DNA of 64,000 nt from Liquidambar formosana (Eukaryota; Streptophyta; Magnoliopsida; Saxifragales; Altingiaceae). The translations under genes and the position numbers were made by a program. This document shows, in pieces, positions 34,681 through 47,101 of this stretch. The notes below the pieces were generated by a model. The model made no database searches and was not told the origin of the DNA. It saw only the letters and a program-made list of their open reading frames with translations. Position 1 is the stretch's first letter. The number at the start of each line of letters is the position of its first letter. The stretch is from NCBI GenBank assembly GCA_039720395.1, contig CM077826.1, positions 31,678,810-31,742,809 of the forward strand. Reading direction: 5' to 3'.

Positions 34681-36874
34681 TTGCTTTTAGATGGCTCGTA
34701 GAACTTTTTTTTTTTTATTTTTTTTATTTTAATGATCTAATTTGTGAATTTCTTGTTTGCAAGAGAAAGAGAAGCCTGTAAGAGGGTAATTATTGAATGC
34801 TTACATCAAACTTCTAAATTAATTATCTCTTCCATGAAAGCTTGTGACTGAATGCCTCGGCTTTCATTTGGCCTGTGAAGCATTCTCATCTAATACAATC
34901 ACTATTTCAGAGTCATTCTTTTGCCACTTCTATTCTTAATGTGTACAACTACTTGTAGTTGAGATGTTAAGTTAGGAATTATTGTTTTCTTTTCTCGATG
35001 GCTGTGTATTGCTTGCTGGAGTAGATTAGGTAATAGAAAGAGGACTAGGTTATGGTGTGCGATTTTCAGATTAAATGTCATGGTCTTTAGATTATTATAG
35101 GTATGAGGATGATTACTGGGACTTGTTTTTAGCAACTTTATATTACTTAAATGTTTATAAAATAAACTTTAATCATTCTTACTGGATTCCCAACGAGCAA
35201 TTGGCCAAGTAGTTAGAAAATTTGTGCACATATCTTCATCTTTAGTCTCTTTCAGCATCTCCTCTCCTTCGGTTGAATTCTATTCTGTAGCATCATTTTA
35301 ACCTAGGAGAAGATCTTCTACAACCTTTTTGCCATTGTCTTCCTAAATTTTAGGTTTAAAAGCTATTAGTTCCCGATGTTGATTTCATCTCCACAGATCC
35401 TGGCAAGCTAATTCCTTTCTTCTAAAGGTCTCTCCCTTTTAGAGATGCCTTTCTATAGCCAGGATGCATGCTGTTTTGTTCTCTTCATCTGCTCATGATT
35501 TGAATAAAAGCATTTGGCTTAATCATGAACCTCATCCATCTGTCACACTGTTTTGTTTTGTTTTTGTTTTCCTCTTTTTCTTTTTAGGAATTAGGAGTCT
35601 CCAACTTACTTTGGAGATAAAGGGACTTAATAATTTCCAGAAACTGGACTTTGTATAATTTCATTTCTCGTGAAGCCATTTTTGAGTTTTTAGCATTCAA
35701 AATCATCTCATGCATTGCAAAGGATTGTATTCTATTAACATAAATCATACAGAATTTTGTTCATCCTATTATAATCTTCAGGAAAGTTTGTCTCAAACTA
35801 GAAATAAAAATTTCAGTACAAGAGGAACATGTGAATGCTTTCCAATATCAAATTGATGATCCAATTGTTGATCAAGGTATAAAAAGTACAGGGAGTTGGG
35901 TTTTTTCACCAAATAATTATAGTAATTCAATTATAAATAGCTCAGGTGCTTAGTAAAATGTTAAGGTGGACAGCTGAAAAGCATTGAGGTGTTTAGATAA
36001 GCTAGTAAACAGAGAATGCAAAAAGTTTGAAAGAACTAGCTAGATGCCCCCACTACCCCTCACAGTTACTATTTAACAGTTAAGTCTCACTTAATTAAGA
36101 GTAACTTCTCCAGACCAGCCACCCAATATACTGTGAATTTCATTACACTTTTAGTAAAAAAACCATACTTCTCCAATATCTTCAACATCCAATTGGCAAA
36201 GGCAGCCAAAACTAGATCTTGGCAGCATAGCTCTGTTCTAGGGGTTACACTAGCAAAAGACTTGCACTATCAGATGCAAAATGCTATAACATGTTCTTTC
36301 AAGAAACTCTATTCAAATGAGCAAAGATATATAACGGATAAATTAGGGAGGGAAAGATGCTTATTCTAAGGGCTGGCAATCTCTAATATCAAAAGGTTAT
36401 TGAGAGTAGTACCCCTGAACAAATCAAAAATGAAAAAAGGAAAAATATGTAAAAGCCATAGCTACAACAGAGTCACGAAAGTAGACAATTAGTAAAGATG
36501 TGGCAGGACCACACTAATTTTTTACTAGAAAAACTTTGTGATATCAAGACTACCCTTCCTACATATGGCAAAATCCATTATCAGGTTAGCTGAACTCAAC
36601 TTCAATAAATTCTCAATACATATTTTGAAATAGATTTCCTAAATCCTATCCACACTTGCTAATGCTCTGTTAGGTTCCTAGATTTTATGGGGGAAAGGAA
36701 AATAAATTGTAAGGAATTTTACATTTCCTTGCTTGGTTGCAAAGGAAACTTGGAAGCATAAAAAAATTGTGACGGAAAATTAGGGGTGGGGGGGATCTAA
36801 ATGTGGAAAACTCTGGGGAAAATTTAATTGGGTTCTAAGTTTATAACTCTCACTCCTCCAACCAAAGCAACAAC

Positions 36875-36938
<64 letters not shown>

Positions 36939-38417
36939 AACAGCAAAAACTCACTTTCACCTCCCTCTCTTTGATGTGTCCGCCCAAAGTGAACAACTGC
37001 CAATCTTTGTTAACCTCTGATCGGCGACATCTGATTGCCTATCACTATTTCTGAACTTTTATCAGCAACCCCTGGCATTCTCATCTTATCGGCTGACACC
37101 TCCTCCAATTGATAACTGACTTGACAATTTTGATTGACAACCTTCACTCAACAAGCTTTGACCAGTTACATTCAGATCCTTCACATCTTTTACCTTTTTT
37201 TGGGTCAATCTTTGTATCTTTTACTTGTTTCCATTATATTGGTAGATGTGGTGAAGATAGCGAGATGCATTGTCAATTTTTGTCTGGATCTGGAGATTAG
37301 AGAGAGAGGAGTTGGAGAGCCAAGGCTGCTGTCGTAGCTTCTCAAAGAAGCTTTAAAAAAAAATGCAGGGTATTGACATCATTTTGCAAATTTAAAAATC
37401 TAAAGGGTATTATTGTCATTTCAATCATTCCGTTAACAGTGTTAGTCCAAATTCAATTTCCAATAGTTCAGGTGGCTATTTGTAGGATTTTGTAGATGAG
37501 GGGGGAAAAGTGATTTTAGCCTAAAGATGAGGGGGGCAAAGTGTAATTTTCCCAAAAAATAATAATTATTATTTAGGAAGAAATTTAATTTTAGGACGCA
37601 AATAAAACAAGAACACTTTACATAATGCTAATAATGAGGAAATCTAATTTGTATATTATAAATATGGTCAGAAAATGCTAAAAAAAATATGCATCCATAG
37701 TTCCAATCAACCCAGGAAAAATGTCAACATGCATTGCATTGAAGGATTAGTTTCACTAGTGACTATTATTGTACTTGCTAGTTAGTAATCTAGAAGCCGA
37801 GGATCATTCTTGTTAATAATTGAAATATATTGGATTTTATTTATTGAGTGGTTAGTCAGATGAAATTTTTGTGAAAATTTGACGTTTGTTAAAATTAATT
37901 CATGAAGCCTCAATATTTATTAAGTAGATTCAATTTATTGGATGAAACAAAAGGTAAAAATTTTTTTTTGGGGGGGGGGGGGGGGGAGGGGTTCCTTCTC
38001 TTGAGTTAAGCAAAAGTAACAATAAAAAAATATTTGCAATTGTAACTAGATATGTATAGTGGAGAAAAATAAAACTATGATCGATATTCATAGCACTCTG
38101 TCAACTTTGTTTATTTATCAATTTTTTTATTTTTAAATTGGTTGAGATTTTTTTGTTTTATGATTTATTTATTGACTGGGTGGTGGAATCCTTTTAGTAG
38201 TCAATTATATGAGTTATGATGTATATCTTGTTCTGGTCATGAAAGTATTAGACAATTTTGGGTAAAGATGTTATGAATCTAAAGAGATGTTGATTATGGA
38301 AATAGGGACTTTGATGTTTGCCAGGTTGTAATATACTTCTTATAAAGCCACAAGGGTGCAAAAAACTACCAGTAGATCTTGATGGTTTGAGATTGCTATG
38401 TTCAGTGTTCACTTACA
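34681..38417. other. Long intergenic region without a recognisable gene
   Basis: AT-rich. Contains a (GA)n microsatellite (about 36880-36935), a poly-G run (37971-37986), and at 37530-37554 a segment ending gtgtaattttccc that resembles one end of a long-TIR element, but no partner end was found. No coding region with family similarity seen. Confidence 0.5.
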
Positions 38418-38635
38418 CTCCCTCTGCCCCATTTTGTTTGAGCACTTTGACTAAACACACATATTAACGTGGTGCATTTAATGCACTGCCATCTCACTCA
38501 ATTATTTTTAGTTTTCCAATTTTACCCTCTATTAAAGAATGTTTCTTTATGTGATAATTGTATAATAGTTGAAATTTTAAATGTAGTAAAGGATATTTTG
38601 GGAAAGTAAAATAATTTTCTGCTTTGATTGAGCAG

Positions 38636-38640
<5 letters not shown>
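38418..38640. mobile_element. One end of a Stowaway-like (Tc1/mariner) MITE
   Basis: The sequence ctccctctgccccattttgt (38418-38437) matches the typical plant Stowaway terminus. No matching right terminus was found before the (attt)n run at 38637-38668, so this is a partial copy. Confidence 0.35.
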
Positions 38641-38666
<26 letters not shown>

Positions 38667-40216
38667 TGATCGACAACGAGCAGATTATTTTATCAATTGC
38701 GCAGATGAGGCCTACGAGGCAGTGCTCAATTGCTTTGCCATATGGCCTTTTAGTTGTGGTCCTTAATTTTTTGTGGTTTTGCTGCCTTTCTTATCAAGGC
38801 AGACAATTTTGCAGGTTGGAAGCTGCAATGACTACGATTGTATTTCTCTGTTTGAAAGGCTTGAGTGTGGGTTTATGGCAAAATGTAACATACTTGGGGG
38901 TTGCAAGTTCCAACCAATATCATTTGCACATTATTCCCTTAGAGAAGCATAGGTGCGTGTTACAACTAGAAAATTTTTATTAGCATTGAAGCATCATCTG
39001 TAATTTGACTATTCATTTGTTTCTAGAGACCTTTTCTAGTCAGTTTAAACAATCTAAATGGTTATTTCATATTTTCATGATGCTGCTACAGATAAGCTGT
39101 TTGATGATGCTTCTGAGGCTGTTCTAAACAATAATTCTAGATGAAGTGATCAAGACAAGGGGCCTGATTGCGTTCCCTCTGTCAATGCAAATTCTGTTGT
39201 AGTATCTTGTGCAGGTAACATAACTCCTCACTTGATTGTTAATCATATGTCTCCTCCCATTGAGAATCAAGTGCAATTGGCTATCAATACTATAGTTGCT
39301 CATAAGATTCTACTCCTTTTGTTATTATATTAACTAAATCTCAGAGGAAGAAGTTACAAAAATTACAGAAGCAAGCTAAGTTGGTGGCACAACCTTCTTC
39401 TAATTCCCCTAGGGGAAAGAAAGTGAGCAGCACCTCTCAATGAAAACTCTCTATTGGAATATTAGGGGCTTAGGTAATAGGCCCTCCATTAGGGAGCTTA
39501 ATAAAAACTGTTGTTTTTTTTCATGAGCCAGATTTCTCTGTATTTCTGGACCTATGGTTGCTTTTGATCACGTGTCTCCTTATTTTTGGAAGTCCCTTAG
39601 CTTGCGGTTGGTTGCTGTAAATGACAAGTTCTCTTTTGCCTAATCTATGGGTGCTTTGTGCTGATCATCTCAATCCTCCAATGGTTATTCAGAATTCTTC
39701 TCAGCAGATCACTATTGAAGTTTGCATAGATCTGGTTCTTGCTTTATTACTTTTGTCTATGCTGCCAGTACATACATAAAGAGGAGAGTTATGGCAAGAG
39801 TTTATGGACTTGCACTCTGTTATTCTTGGTCCTTGGATGGCAGAGGGGGATTTCAATGCTGTTATAGGTGCTCATGAGAAAAGAGGGGGTGCTACTCCTC
39901 CAAATTCTATTTCTTGTTCTGAGTTTAAGGAGATGACTGATATCTGTGATTTTACTCGTATTGATACCAAGGTGGTATTTTACTTGGGCCAGAAGGGTTT
40001 ATTCTAGAGTAGAAATGAGGTTGGATAGAAGTTTATGTAACCCTAAATGGTTCAATGAATGGCAGGATATTTGTTGTTTGGCTTTGTCTAAGTGTTGTTC
40101 AGCTCTTGATCATAACCCTCTTTTATTTGTGGCCAACAGGGAATCTGTTACAGGTCCAAAACCTTTTCGGTTCTTAAATGCTTGGGTACACACTCAGATT
40201 TTAAGAAGTTCGTTGA

Positions 40217-41860
40217 TGTAGTATTTTTCCAACACTCCCCCTTACGTGCGGGCCTAATAATATAGAAACGGGCCTGTCACGTGGACAACAAGGATGACCT
40301 CACAAATTAATGGCCCAAGAACGACGTGTTCTGATACCATATTAAGTTTCCAACTTACAAGCCTACGCTTGTAAGTGGAGGGCCCAAACAAGTATATGAA
40401 GCTATGTCAAACCTAATAGTTGGGCGATGTGGGATGTAGTATATTTCCAACACTCCCCCTCATGTGCAAGCTTAACATAGGCCTGTCATGTGGACAACAA
40501 ATACGGGCTCAATAGGCCCAAGAACGGAATGCTCTGATACCATGTTAAGTTTCCAACCTAAAAGCCTAAGCTTTTAACTTGTTAGGAATGTATAAGTTGT
40601 ATAATCAGTACGTATATAAGAATGAATTAATTTGGACGAGTTACTAGCTGACTAACCATTATTATTTCATAGACAAATTAATTTGAACACTTGTTAACTA
40701 TATAAATAATAATTGAAATTGTGAATTATGATTTATGAATAACTGTCTAAGGGATTGTAAATTTATTACTGTCTAAGGGATTATAAAAAGAGTAACAAAG
40801 TTCGTTAGGCACATTTGTTAGGAGTGTACAATTGTATAAATTAAGTAATGAACATAATATAAATTATATAACCTTCAAGTCTTCAATTAATGGTTTAATG
40901 TACTGCCTGTTTGATGTTGCCTACTAGTTTGCTACTTGCTTTCTTCTCTGCTTCTTTTGATCTTCTCAGCTTCTTTTGATTTTTCTCAACTCCTTTTTTT
41001 GTTTAGAAATCACAACTTCACTTCACAGCTTCACTTATAATGGGAATGAAGTGATTGAAGAAGGACGGAACTTCGAAGGAGTGCTGTATTTCACATTTCA
41101 CATGAAAGGGAACACTAATAATAGAGGAAAAGCACAAGCAAACAGCCAAAGGAAAGGCTGATCAAGCATATGGAAAAATGACCAGCAGCAGAGCACTAAA
41201 AGACGGAACTTTGAAGGAGTGCTGTATTTCACATTTCACGTGAAAGGGAGCACTAATAATGGAGGAAAAGCACAACCAAACAGCCAAAGAAAAGGCTACA
41301 AGCATCTGGAAAAATGACCAGCAGTAGAGCACTAAAGGAAACTTTGAAGGAGTGCTGTATTGTACTAATAATGGAGGAAAAGCACTTGCAGACAGCCAAA
41401 GAAAAGGCTGCAAGCATCTGGAAAAATGAGCAGCAGCAGAGCACTAAAGGAAACTTTGAAAGGAGTGCTGTATTTCACATTTCACGTGAAAGGGAGCACT
41501 AATAATGGAGGAAAAGCACCAACAAACAGCTAAAGAATGCATCTGGAAAGACAATATTCTTCCTGGGTCGATATCGTTGATATATCAACCATATATCCAC
41601 AAATTCTCCACAATAAATCCAAGAAATTTGATGAAATTTAAATAAATCGATATATCGTCGATATATCGACGATATCGCTCGATATTTTGTTTTTTTCAAA
41701 ATCCTTCAATATCGCACCCAAATATCGTATCGCCCACCTCCGATATGACGATATATCGCGACATTTTAGTCCTTGCTGATAAGTGGAGGGCCCAAAAAGA
41801 TATATGAAGCAATGTCAAAGATTATAATTGATCAATGTGGGATGTGGTATTTTTCCAATA
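40217..41860 (-). mobile_element. Tandem TRIM-like retrotransposon array inside the LINE
   Basis: On the minus strand the ~105-bp LTR begins tgttggaaatatactac and is followed by tatggtatcagaacacg, a primer-binding site for initiator-Met tRNA. The tract taagggggagtg serves as the polypurine tract before the next LTR. Plus-strand order: LTR tail 40217-40236, internal part 40237-40347, full LTR about 40348-40452, internal part 40453-40546, and a third LTR started at 40547, interrupted, and finished at 41783-41860. No coding capacity. Internal parts are only ~100 bp, as in TRIM elements. Confidence 0.65.
40579..41782. repeat. Insertion inside the third TRIM LTR, with a minisatellite
   Basis: Separates the two halves of the LTR. 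It carries four tandem units of 113-138 bp, marked by ggagtgctgtat at about 41078, 41217, 41350 and 41463. A dense cluster of cgatat/atatcg motifs follows at 41560-41765. The class of the insertion is unknown; no clear termini seen. Confidence 0.55.
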
Positions 41861-42390
41861 GATAACTGGAATTCCTACTCTTTTAATGGGTGTTCTATGT
41901 CTGTTATTACAGAAAACTCAAAGCCCATAAAAAGTGTCTTTGGGCATGGAATAAGGAGGTGTTTGGTCACATGGATAGGAAAGTGGAAGAAGCTCAATCT
42001 TCCTTGCTTTCTGTGCAAAAGGATATTGATGAGTTAGCTCCTGTTGATTCTCTTCTTCTTAAAGAGGCTTGTATGAAGCAAGAATTTTTTTAAGCTCTCA
42101 GGATTCAAGAAATTTTTTGGGAAGATAGATCAAGGCTGAAGTGGATAGCTGATGGTGATAGCAATTCTGCATTTTTTCAATCTATGGCAAAAATGAAGGC
42201 AGTTAAGAGCAAAATTCTGGTTTTGAAGGATGGGGATAATCTTCTCTAGGAACCAGGGCTCATCAAACAGCATATTACAGACTACTATAAGTCTCTCTAC
42301 AGCCCCAATTCTCTTTCATATGATTCTGATTTGAATTTGTTTAATGCTGTTATTCCTTCTTCTGTTTCTAATGTAGAGAATACTGAAATT

Positions 42391-43679
42391 CCGATAATAC
42401 TAGTACTTGGACCCAGAGGGGGGGTGAATGGTTCTTTAAAAATTTACCACGTAATTAATTTACCCAATACAATTTTCTATAACAATTAATCACTAAATCA
42501 TCTAATTGCATGCTAAGTATTTAATATATGAAAATATGATGAGTTTGATTAACCTACTTAATTAAATACATCAATGATATATTTTGATCAAGCAAGTTAA
42601 CAAGACTCAAATCAATCACAAAATACGCAAGCAATTTTTACGTGGAAAACCCTAAAAGGGAAAAACCACGAGACCTCGTCCAGTTTGAGCAATCCATTAT
42701 GAGCAATCAGAGAATACAAGATTTACCCGACACACAAAAGACCAAGTCCTACTCCACGCGACGCTCCTCGAGTCTTATTCCATGCTACGCTTCTAATCTT
42801 CGATTTATAGCCGCACTTGTCAATTCCCTTGAATCCGCCTCATATGAATCCACTCCCACGAACTCGCAAGTCCGATCTCCGTCGCAACGGCTCTGATAAG
42901 CACCAGCCACACACACTCAAGGTTGTGTTTAGGATGTGATTTGTGGCATTAGATCATGAATATGAGATGCAATTAGAATGATAGAATCAATGAATAACCT
43001 AGTATCAAAGTGATGTAATGCATGAAAGGCATGAGAATAGTATGAAGGCTAGGGTTCCTTCTCAGTGCTCTTTCTAAGGGTTTTTCTCTCTCAAAAAACC
43101 TCTCAAAAGTCGTGCTATAAGTCCCCTTAAATAACCTACAAGAATCCTAATTAAATAAGGAAAAAGAGTGGTTGGCAAGTAAACTCGAAATAGGAAATCT
43201 GCCGATGACCATAGGTACGGTTGGCCTGACCGTAGGTATAGTTGAAGGCAGAATGCTAATTATGCAAAACTGCTCCTAACCGTAGGTACGGTTTGCTTGA
43301 CCGTAGGTACGGTTGTATGTAGAGAGCTATTTTTGGCTTCCTACAATATTCTACTTCCTCAATCATCTCCAATGGTACCTACCATGAAACACACAAGCTA
43401 GAATGATGAATTATATGCCAAAAACACTTCCAACGGTTAGAGGGACTTCCTACAGTTGATGAAACAAAGAAAATAATGAAGACTAAATGCAACCTAAATA
43501 TATAGGAATGCTAAATATGAACATGCAATGAATCTAATACCACTTACCATCCCAAACACATGTAAGAATAAAGCTTCAATGAAAGTCTTCGAGAATGCAC
43601 CTTGAGCTTCAATCTTGACAAATTGAACTTCAACTTTAGGATGAATTCAACTCACTTAAACAATAGCAACTTGACTCCT
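42391..43679. mobile_element. LTR-retrotransposon-like insertion in the LINE
   Basis: About 1.3 kb without LINE similarity separates two LINE segments. It begins near tacttggacccagagggggg and contains ttttacgtggaaaacccta (42628-42646), a segment I associate with plant LTR elements. A ~75-bp block (43260-43340) closely matches part of the LTR at 7860-7935. No coding region or paired LTRs could be defined, so the class is an inference. Confidence 0.45.
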
Positions 43680-45610
43680 TTTGGAAATGGAAAAGCCAAC
43701 ACATACAAATTTGGTCTTTACAAATACCATGCTCACTGCATTGCCTACTGCTGAAGAGATTCGAGATGTAGTCTTTTCTATGGATCCTAACAGTGCACCA
43801 GGGCTTCATGGATTTCGGGAGATTTTTTATCAGCATTGTTGGGACATTGTTAATCTTAATGTGGTTGAGGCAATATCTTTGTTTTTTGAGAAAAAATTGG
43901 TTGTCGCCTAATTTCAACTTAAATTTTCTCACTTTAATTCCTGAAGTTCCTGATGCCTCCTCCATTTCTCAATTTAGGCCTATAGCCTTGGGCAACTTCC
44001 TCTTTAAAATTATCCCAAAAGTTCTTGCATAGAGGTTAAAGCCTATTGCTAGCAGAGTTATTTATCCGAATCAAACTGCTTTCATTAAATGTTGGATTAT
44101 TCACTCTACAGTTGCACTAGCTTCTGAATGTTTTAATATGCTTGATCAGAAATGTTATGGAGGCAATATAGGGCTAAAGCTTGATTTTCACAAAGCGTTT
44201 GACACTTTGGATTGGAATTTTTTGCTTCATGTTTTACGCCAGTTTGGGTTTCATCAGATTTTTATCAATTGGTTGTTACTCTTTTAGCTTCAGCTAAGTT
44301 ATCTATCTTGGTGAATGGGATTCCCACTGGCTTTTTTAGCTGCAACAGAGGTTTAAGACAAGGAGATCTCCTATCTCCTATCTTGTTTTGCTTTGTATAG
44401 GAAGTGTCGAGTTGAGGGATTACTTCTTTAATTCTTTCTCACAAGCTCAGTCCTATGTCCTCTCCCAGGGTTGCTTTAGCTCCGTCTCATTTACTTCATG
44501 CAGATGACATTTTAATTTTTTGCAAAGGAACTTCTTCTGGGTTGCATCTCTTATGAATTTTCTTGATGCTTATGGGGCTGCTACTGGGCAAATTATCAAT
44601 AAATCAAAAGGCAGGGTCTTTATTGGTCAAGCGGCTCAACATAGACGACGTGCCATTTGTTACCTTTTAGGGATTATGGAAGGATCCTTACCTTTTGTAT
44701 ATCTTGGGGTGCCCATATTCAGAGGTAAGCCTAGCAGAGCAGTCTTGCAGATAAGGCTAGAGCTGAATTGAAGGTTTGGTATATCAGGCTACTTTCTTTG
44801 GCTGGAAGAGTGCAATTAGTCAAGGCTAATGTAAAGGCTTTGCTTCAGCAAGTTGAGTCCCGAATGAGGAACTTCATTTGGTCAGGTAAAATTGCAAACA
44901 GGAAATTAGTGACCGTCTCATGGTCTAAGTTGTGTGCTCCAATTTCTAAAGGGGGATTGGGTCTTAGAAGGCTTGCTGAGATTGATAAAGCTGCAAATTT
45001 GAAGTTTTGTTGGGATGTCCTTTCTTTGGAGCATCCTTGGACTCTCTTTTGGAAGGCTAGATTTCAGAATAATATTTCTAATCAAAGTTGCAATTATAGG
45101 GTCTCCTCTCTCTGGACTGGGTTGAGTTATGCTTTCTCTGAAATTGTTTTTCACACATTCAGTGGATAGCAGGTAATGGTAAGGACATTGACTTCTAGAA
45201 TGATAATTGGCTTGATGAATCTATAGCCTCTCAGCTGAATCTTCAACCTGATATTGCTGCTGGGTTGAAATGCAAGCTGCATTCCTTTCTTTATCAATGG
45301 ATTATCCTCACATATTTTCTTCTACTTTTCTTGATGTTACCAATTAATAAAACAAGTTCCTTTACCTATAGAGGATGTTAAAGATGAGATAGTCTAGCCT
45401 TTCTCTACTACTGGTCATTTATCTTTTTTTTATACTTATAATTACTGTCGATCTTGAAAGCTTTTGAGAAAGTTGCAAATGTTATAAACATGAATCTGAA
45501 AGTTACAAGGAATATAAATACTAGAAACCTAATACAAGAGAAATACCCATAATACTCCTAATATATGAAATATTTACAAATATATCCTAACACCCCCCCT
45601 CCCTTCAAAC

Positions 45611-46071
45611 TCATGATGTGACCGTGGGAAGCATCGAGAGTTTGCCAAGCAGTAACCGGAAGCGCTTGAAGGTGTGCGACTTTGTAAAGAAGTCGGCCAA
45701 TTGCATGGTGGAAGTAACAAAAGGCAAAGAGAGAGTGCCCAGCTGAAGATGATGACGCACAAAATGACAGTCAATCTCAATGTGTTTAGTGCGTTCATGA
45801 AAGACAGAATTATGCGCAATCTGAATGGCACTCTTGTTGTCACAGTACATCGGAGTAGGAGATAAAGATGGAACACCCAAACTAGTGAGCAACCAACGTA
45901 GCCAAACAATCTCAGCAGTAGTAGTAGCCATAGCCCGATACTCAGCCTCAATAAAGGAACGAGTGACAACACTTTGTTTCTTACTCCGCCAAGAAACCAA
46001 AGAGTCACCCAAAAAGACACAAAAACCAGTAGTAGAGCGATGATCCATAGCATCACCAGCCCAATCAGCAT
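45611..46071 (-). pseudogene. copia RNase H remnant
   Basis: Contains DHRSTTGFCVFLGDSLVSWR, RSFIEAEYRAMA and PMYCDNKSAIQIAHN, then HIEIDCHFVRHHL, the typical C-terminal RNase H of copia Pol. It ends just before the polypurine tract and the 3' LTR. Confidence 0.82.
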
Positions 46072-46380
46072 CAGAAAAAGCTCAAAGCTCTAAAGAGGAA
46101 ATAGAGGAAAACAATAGACTCTAATGAAGAGAGCCGTGAAGATAACATAAAATACGAAGAAGGGCAGCCCAATGAACTGAAGTCGAAGCAAAAACAAACT
46201 GACTAACAATATGTACAGCATAGGCAATATCAGGGTGAGTCACAGTGAGATAGACTAGACTACCAACGAGCACACGATACAAATTAGGATTTGTTAGGGG
46301 AACACCATCAGTAGAGGTAAAATGAACATTAAACTCAATAGGAGTATCAACAGTTCCAGAATCAGAAAGCGGAGCCCACG

Positions 46381-46740
46381 CTATAACATCAACAGCATAC
46401 TTGGATTGAGAGAGAAGTACCCTTGGGGAGATAAAGCAACCTTAATTCCAAGAAAATAATGAAGCGAACCAAGATCCTTCATCTCAAAATGATGCTGCAA
46501 TTGAGTTTTGAGAGTTTTGAGAAGGGAAATCCTAGTTGTGTCATCACTAGAAATAATTATATTATCAACATATAATAAAAGAACTATATGCCTTGCAGAA
46601 GTAGAATGAAGGAACAAAGTAGAACCATGTGCACTGGAGATAAAACCTAAATCACAAACCACTGCAGAGAACTTAGCAAACCAAGCTCGAGGTGCCTATT
46701 TTAATATATACAAAGCTTTACGAAGCTTGCAAACTTAACC
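46381..46740 (-). pseudogene. copia reverse-transcriptase remnant
   Basis: Readable from LGFISSAHGSTLFLH through LLLYVDNIIISSDD to DLGSLHYFLGIKV. The catalytic YVDD box reads YVDN, so this copy would lack polymerase activity even if translated. The N-terminal part of RT (46.7-47.1 kb) survives only as broken frames. Confidence 0.78.
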
Positions 46741-47101
46741 CGGAGGATAAGCAAGGCCAGGAGGGAGGGACCATATAAACTTCCTTATATAAATCCCCAT
46801 TGAGAAAGGCATTTTTAACATCCATCTAAGAAAAGGAACCATTGGCGAACGGTATCCACAGCAATTAAGTTGCGAACTGTATTCATTCTAGCCACAGGAG
46901 CAAATGTTTCTTCATAGTCAATGCCATATTCTTGTGCTATCCTTTAGCAACCAAACAAGCTTTATGTCGTTTAATAGAACCATCCGCTTTGGTTTTGATT
47001 TTATAAACCCAGTGACAACCAACAGCACGTTTACCCGAAGGTAAAGCAACAAGATCCTATGTGTTGGTCGTATGCAAAGCAGAAAGTTCTTCATTCATAG
47101 C

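Noticed and set aside
36780..37560. Possible further long-TIR element ending gtgtaattttccc
   Set aside because: Only the right end is recognisable; no left partner or TSD was found.
38624..38983. 119-codon frame with a hydrophobic segment
   Set aside because: I could not link it to any family, it starts in an (attt)n repeat, and no splice or promoter context supports it.
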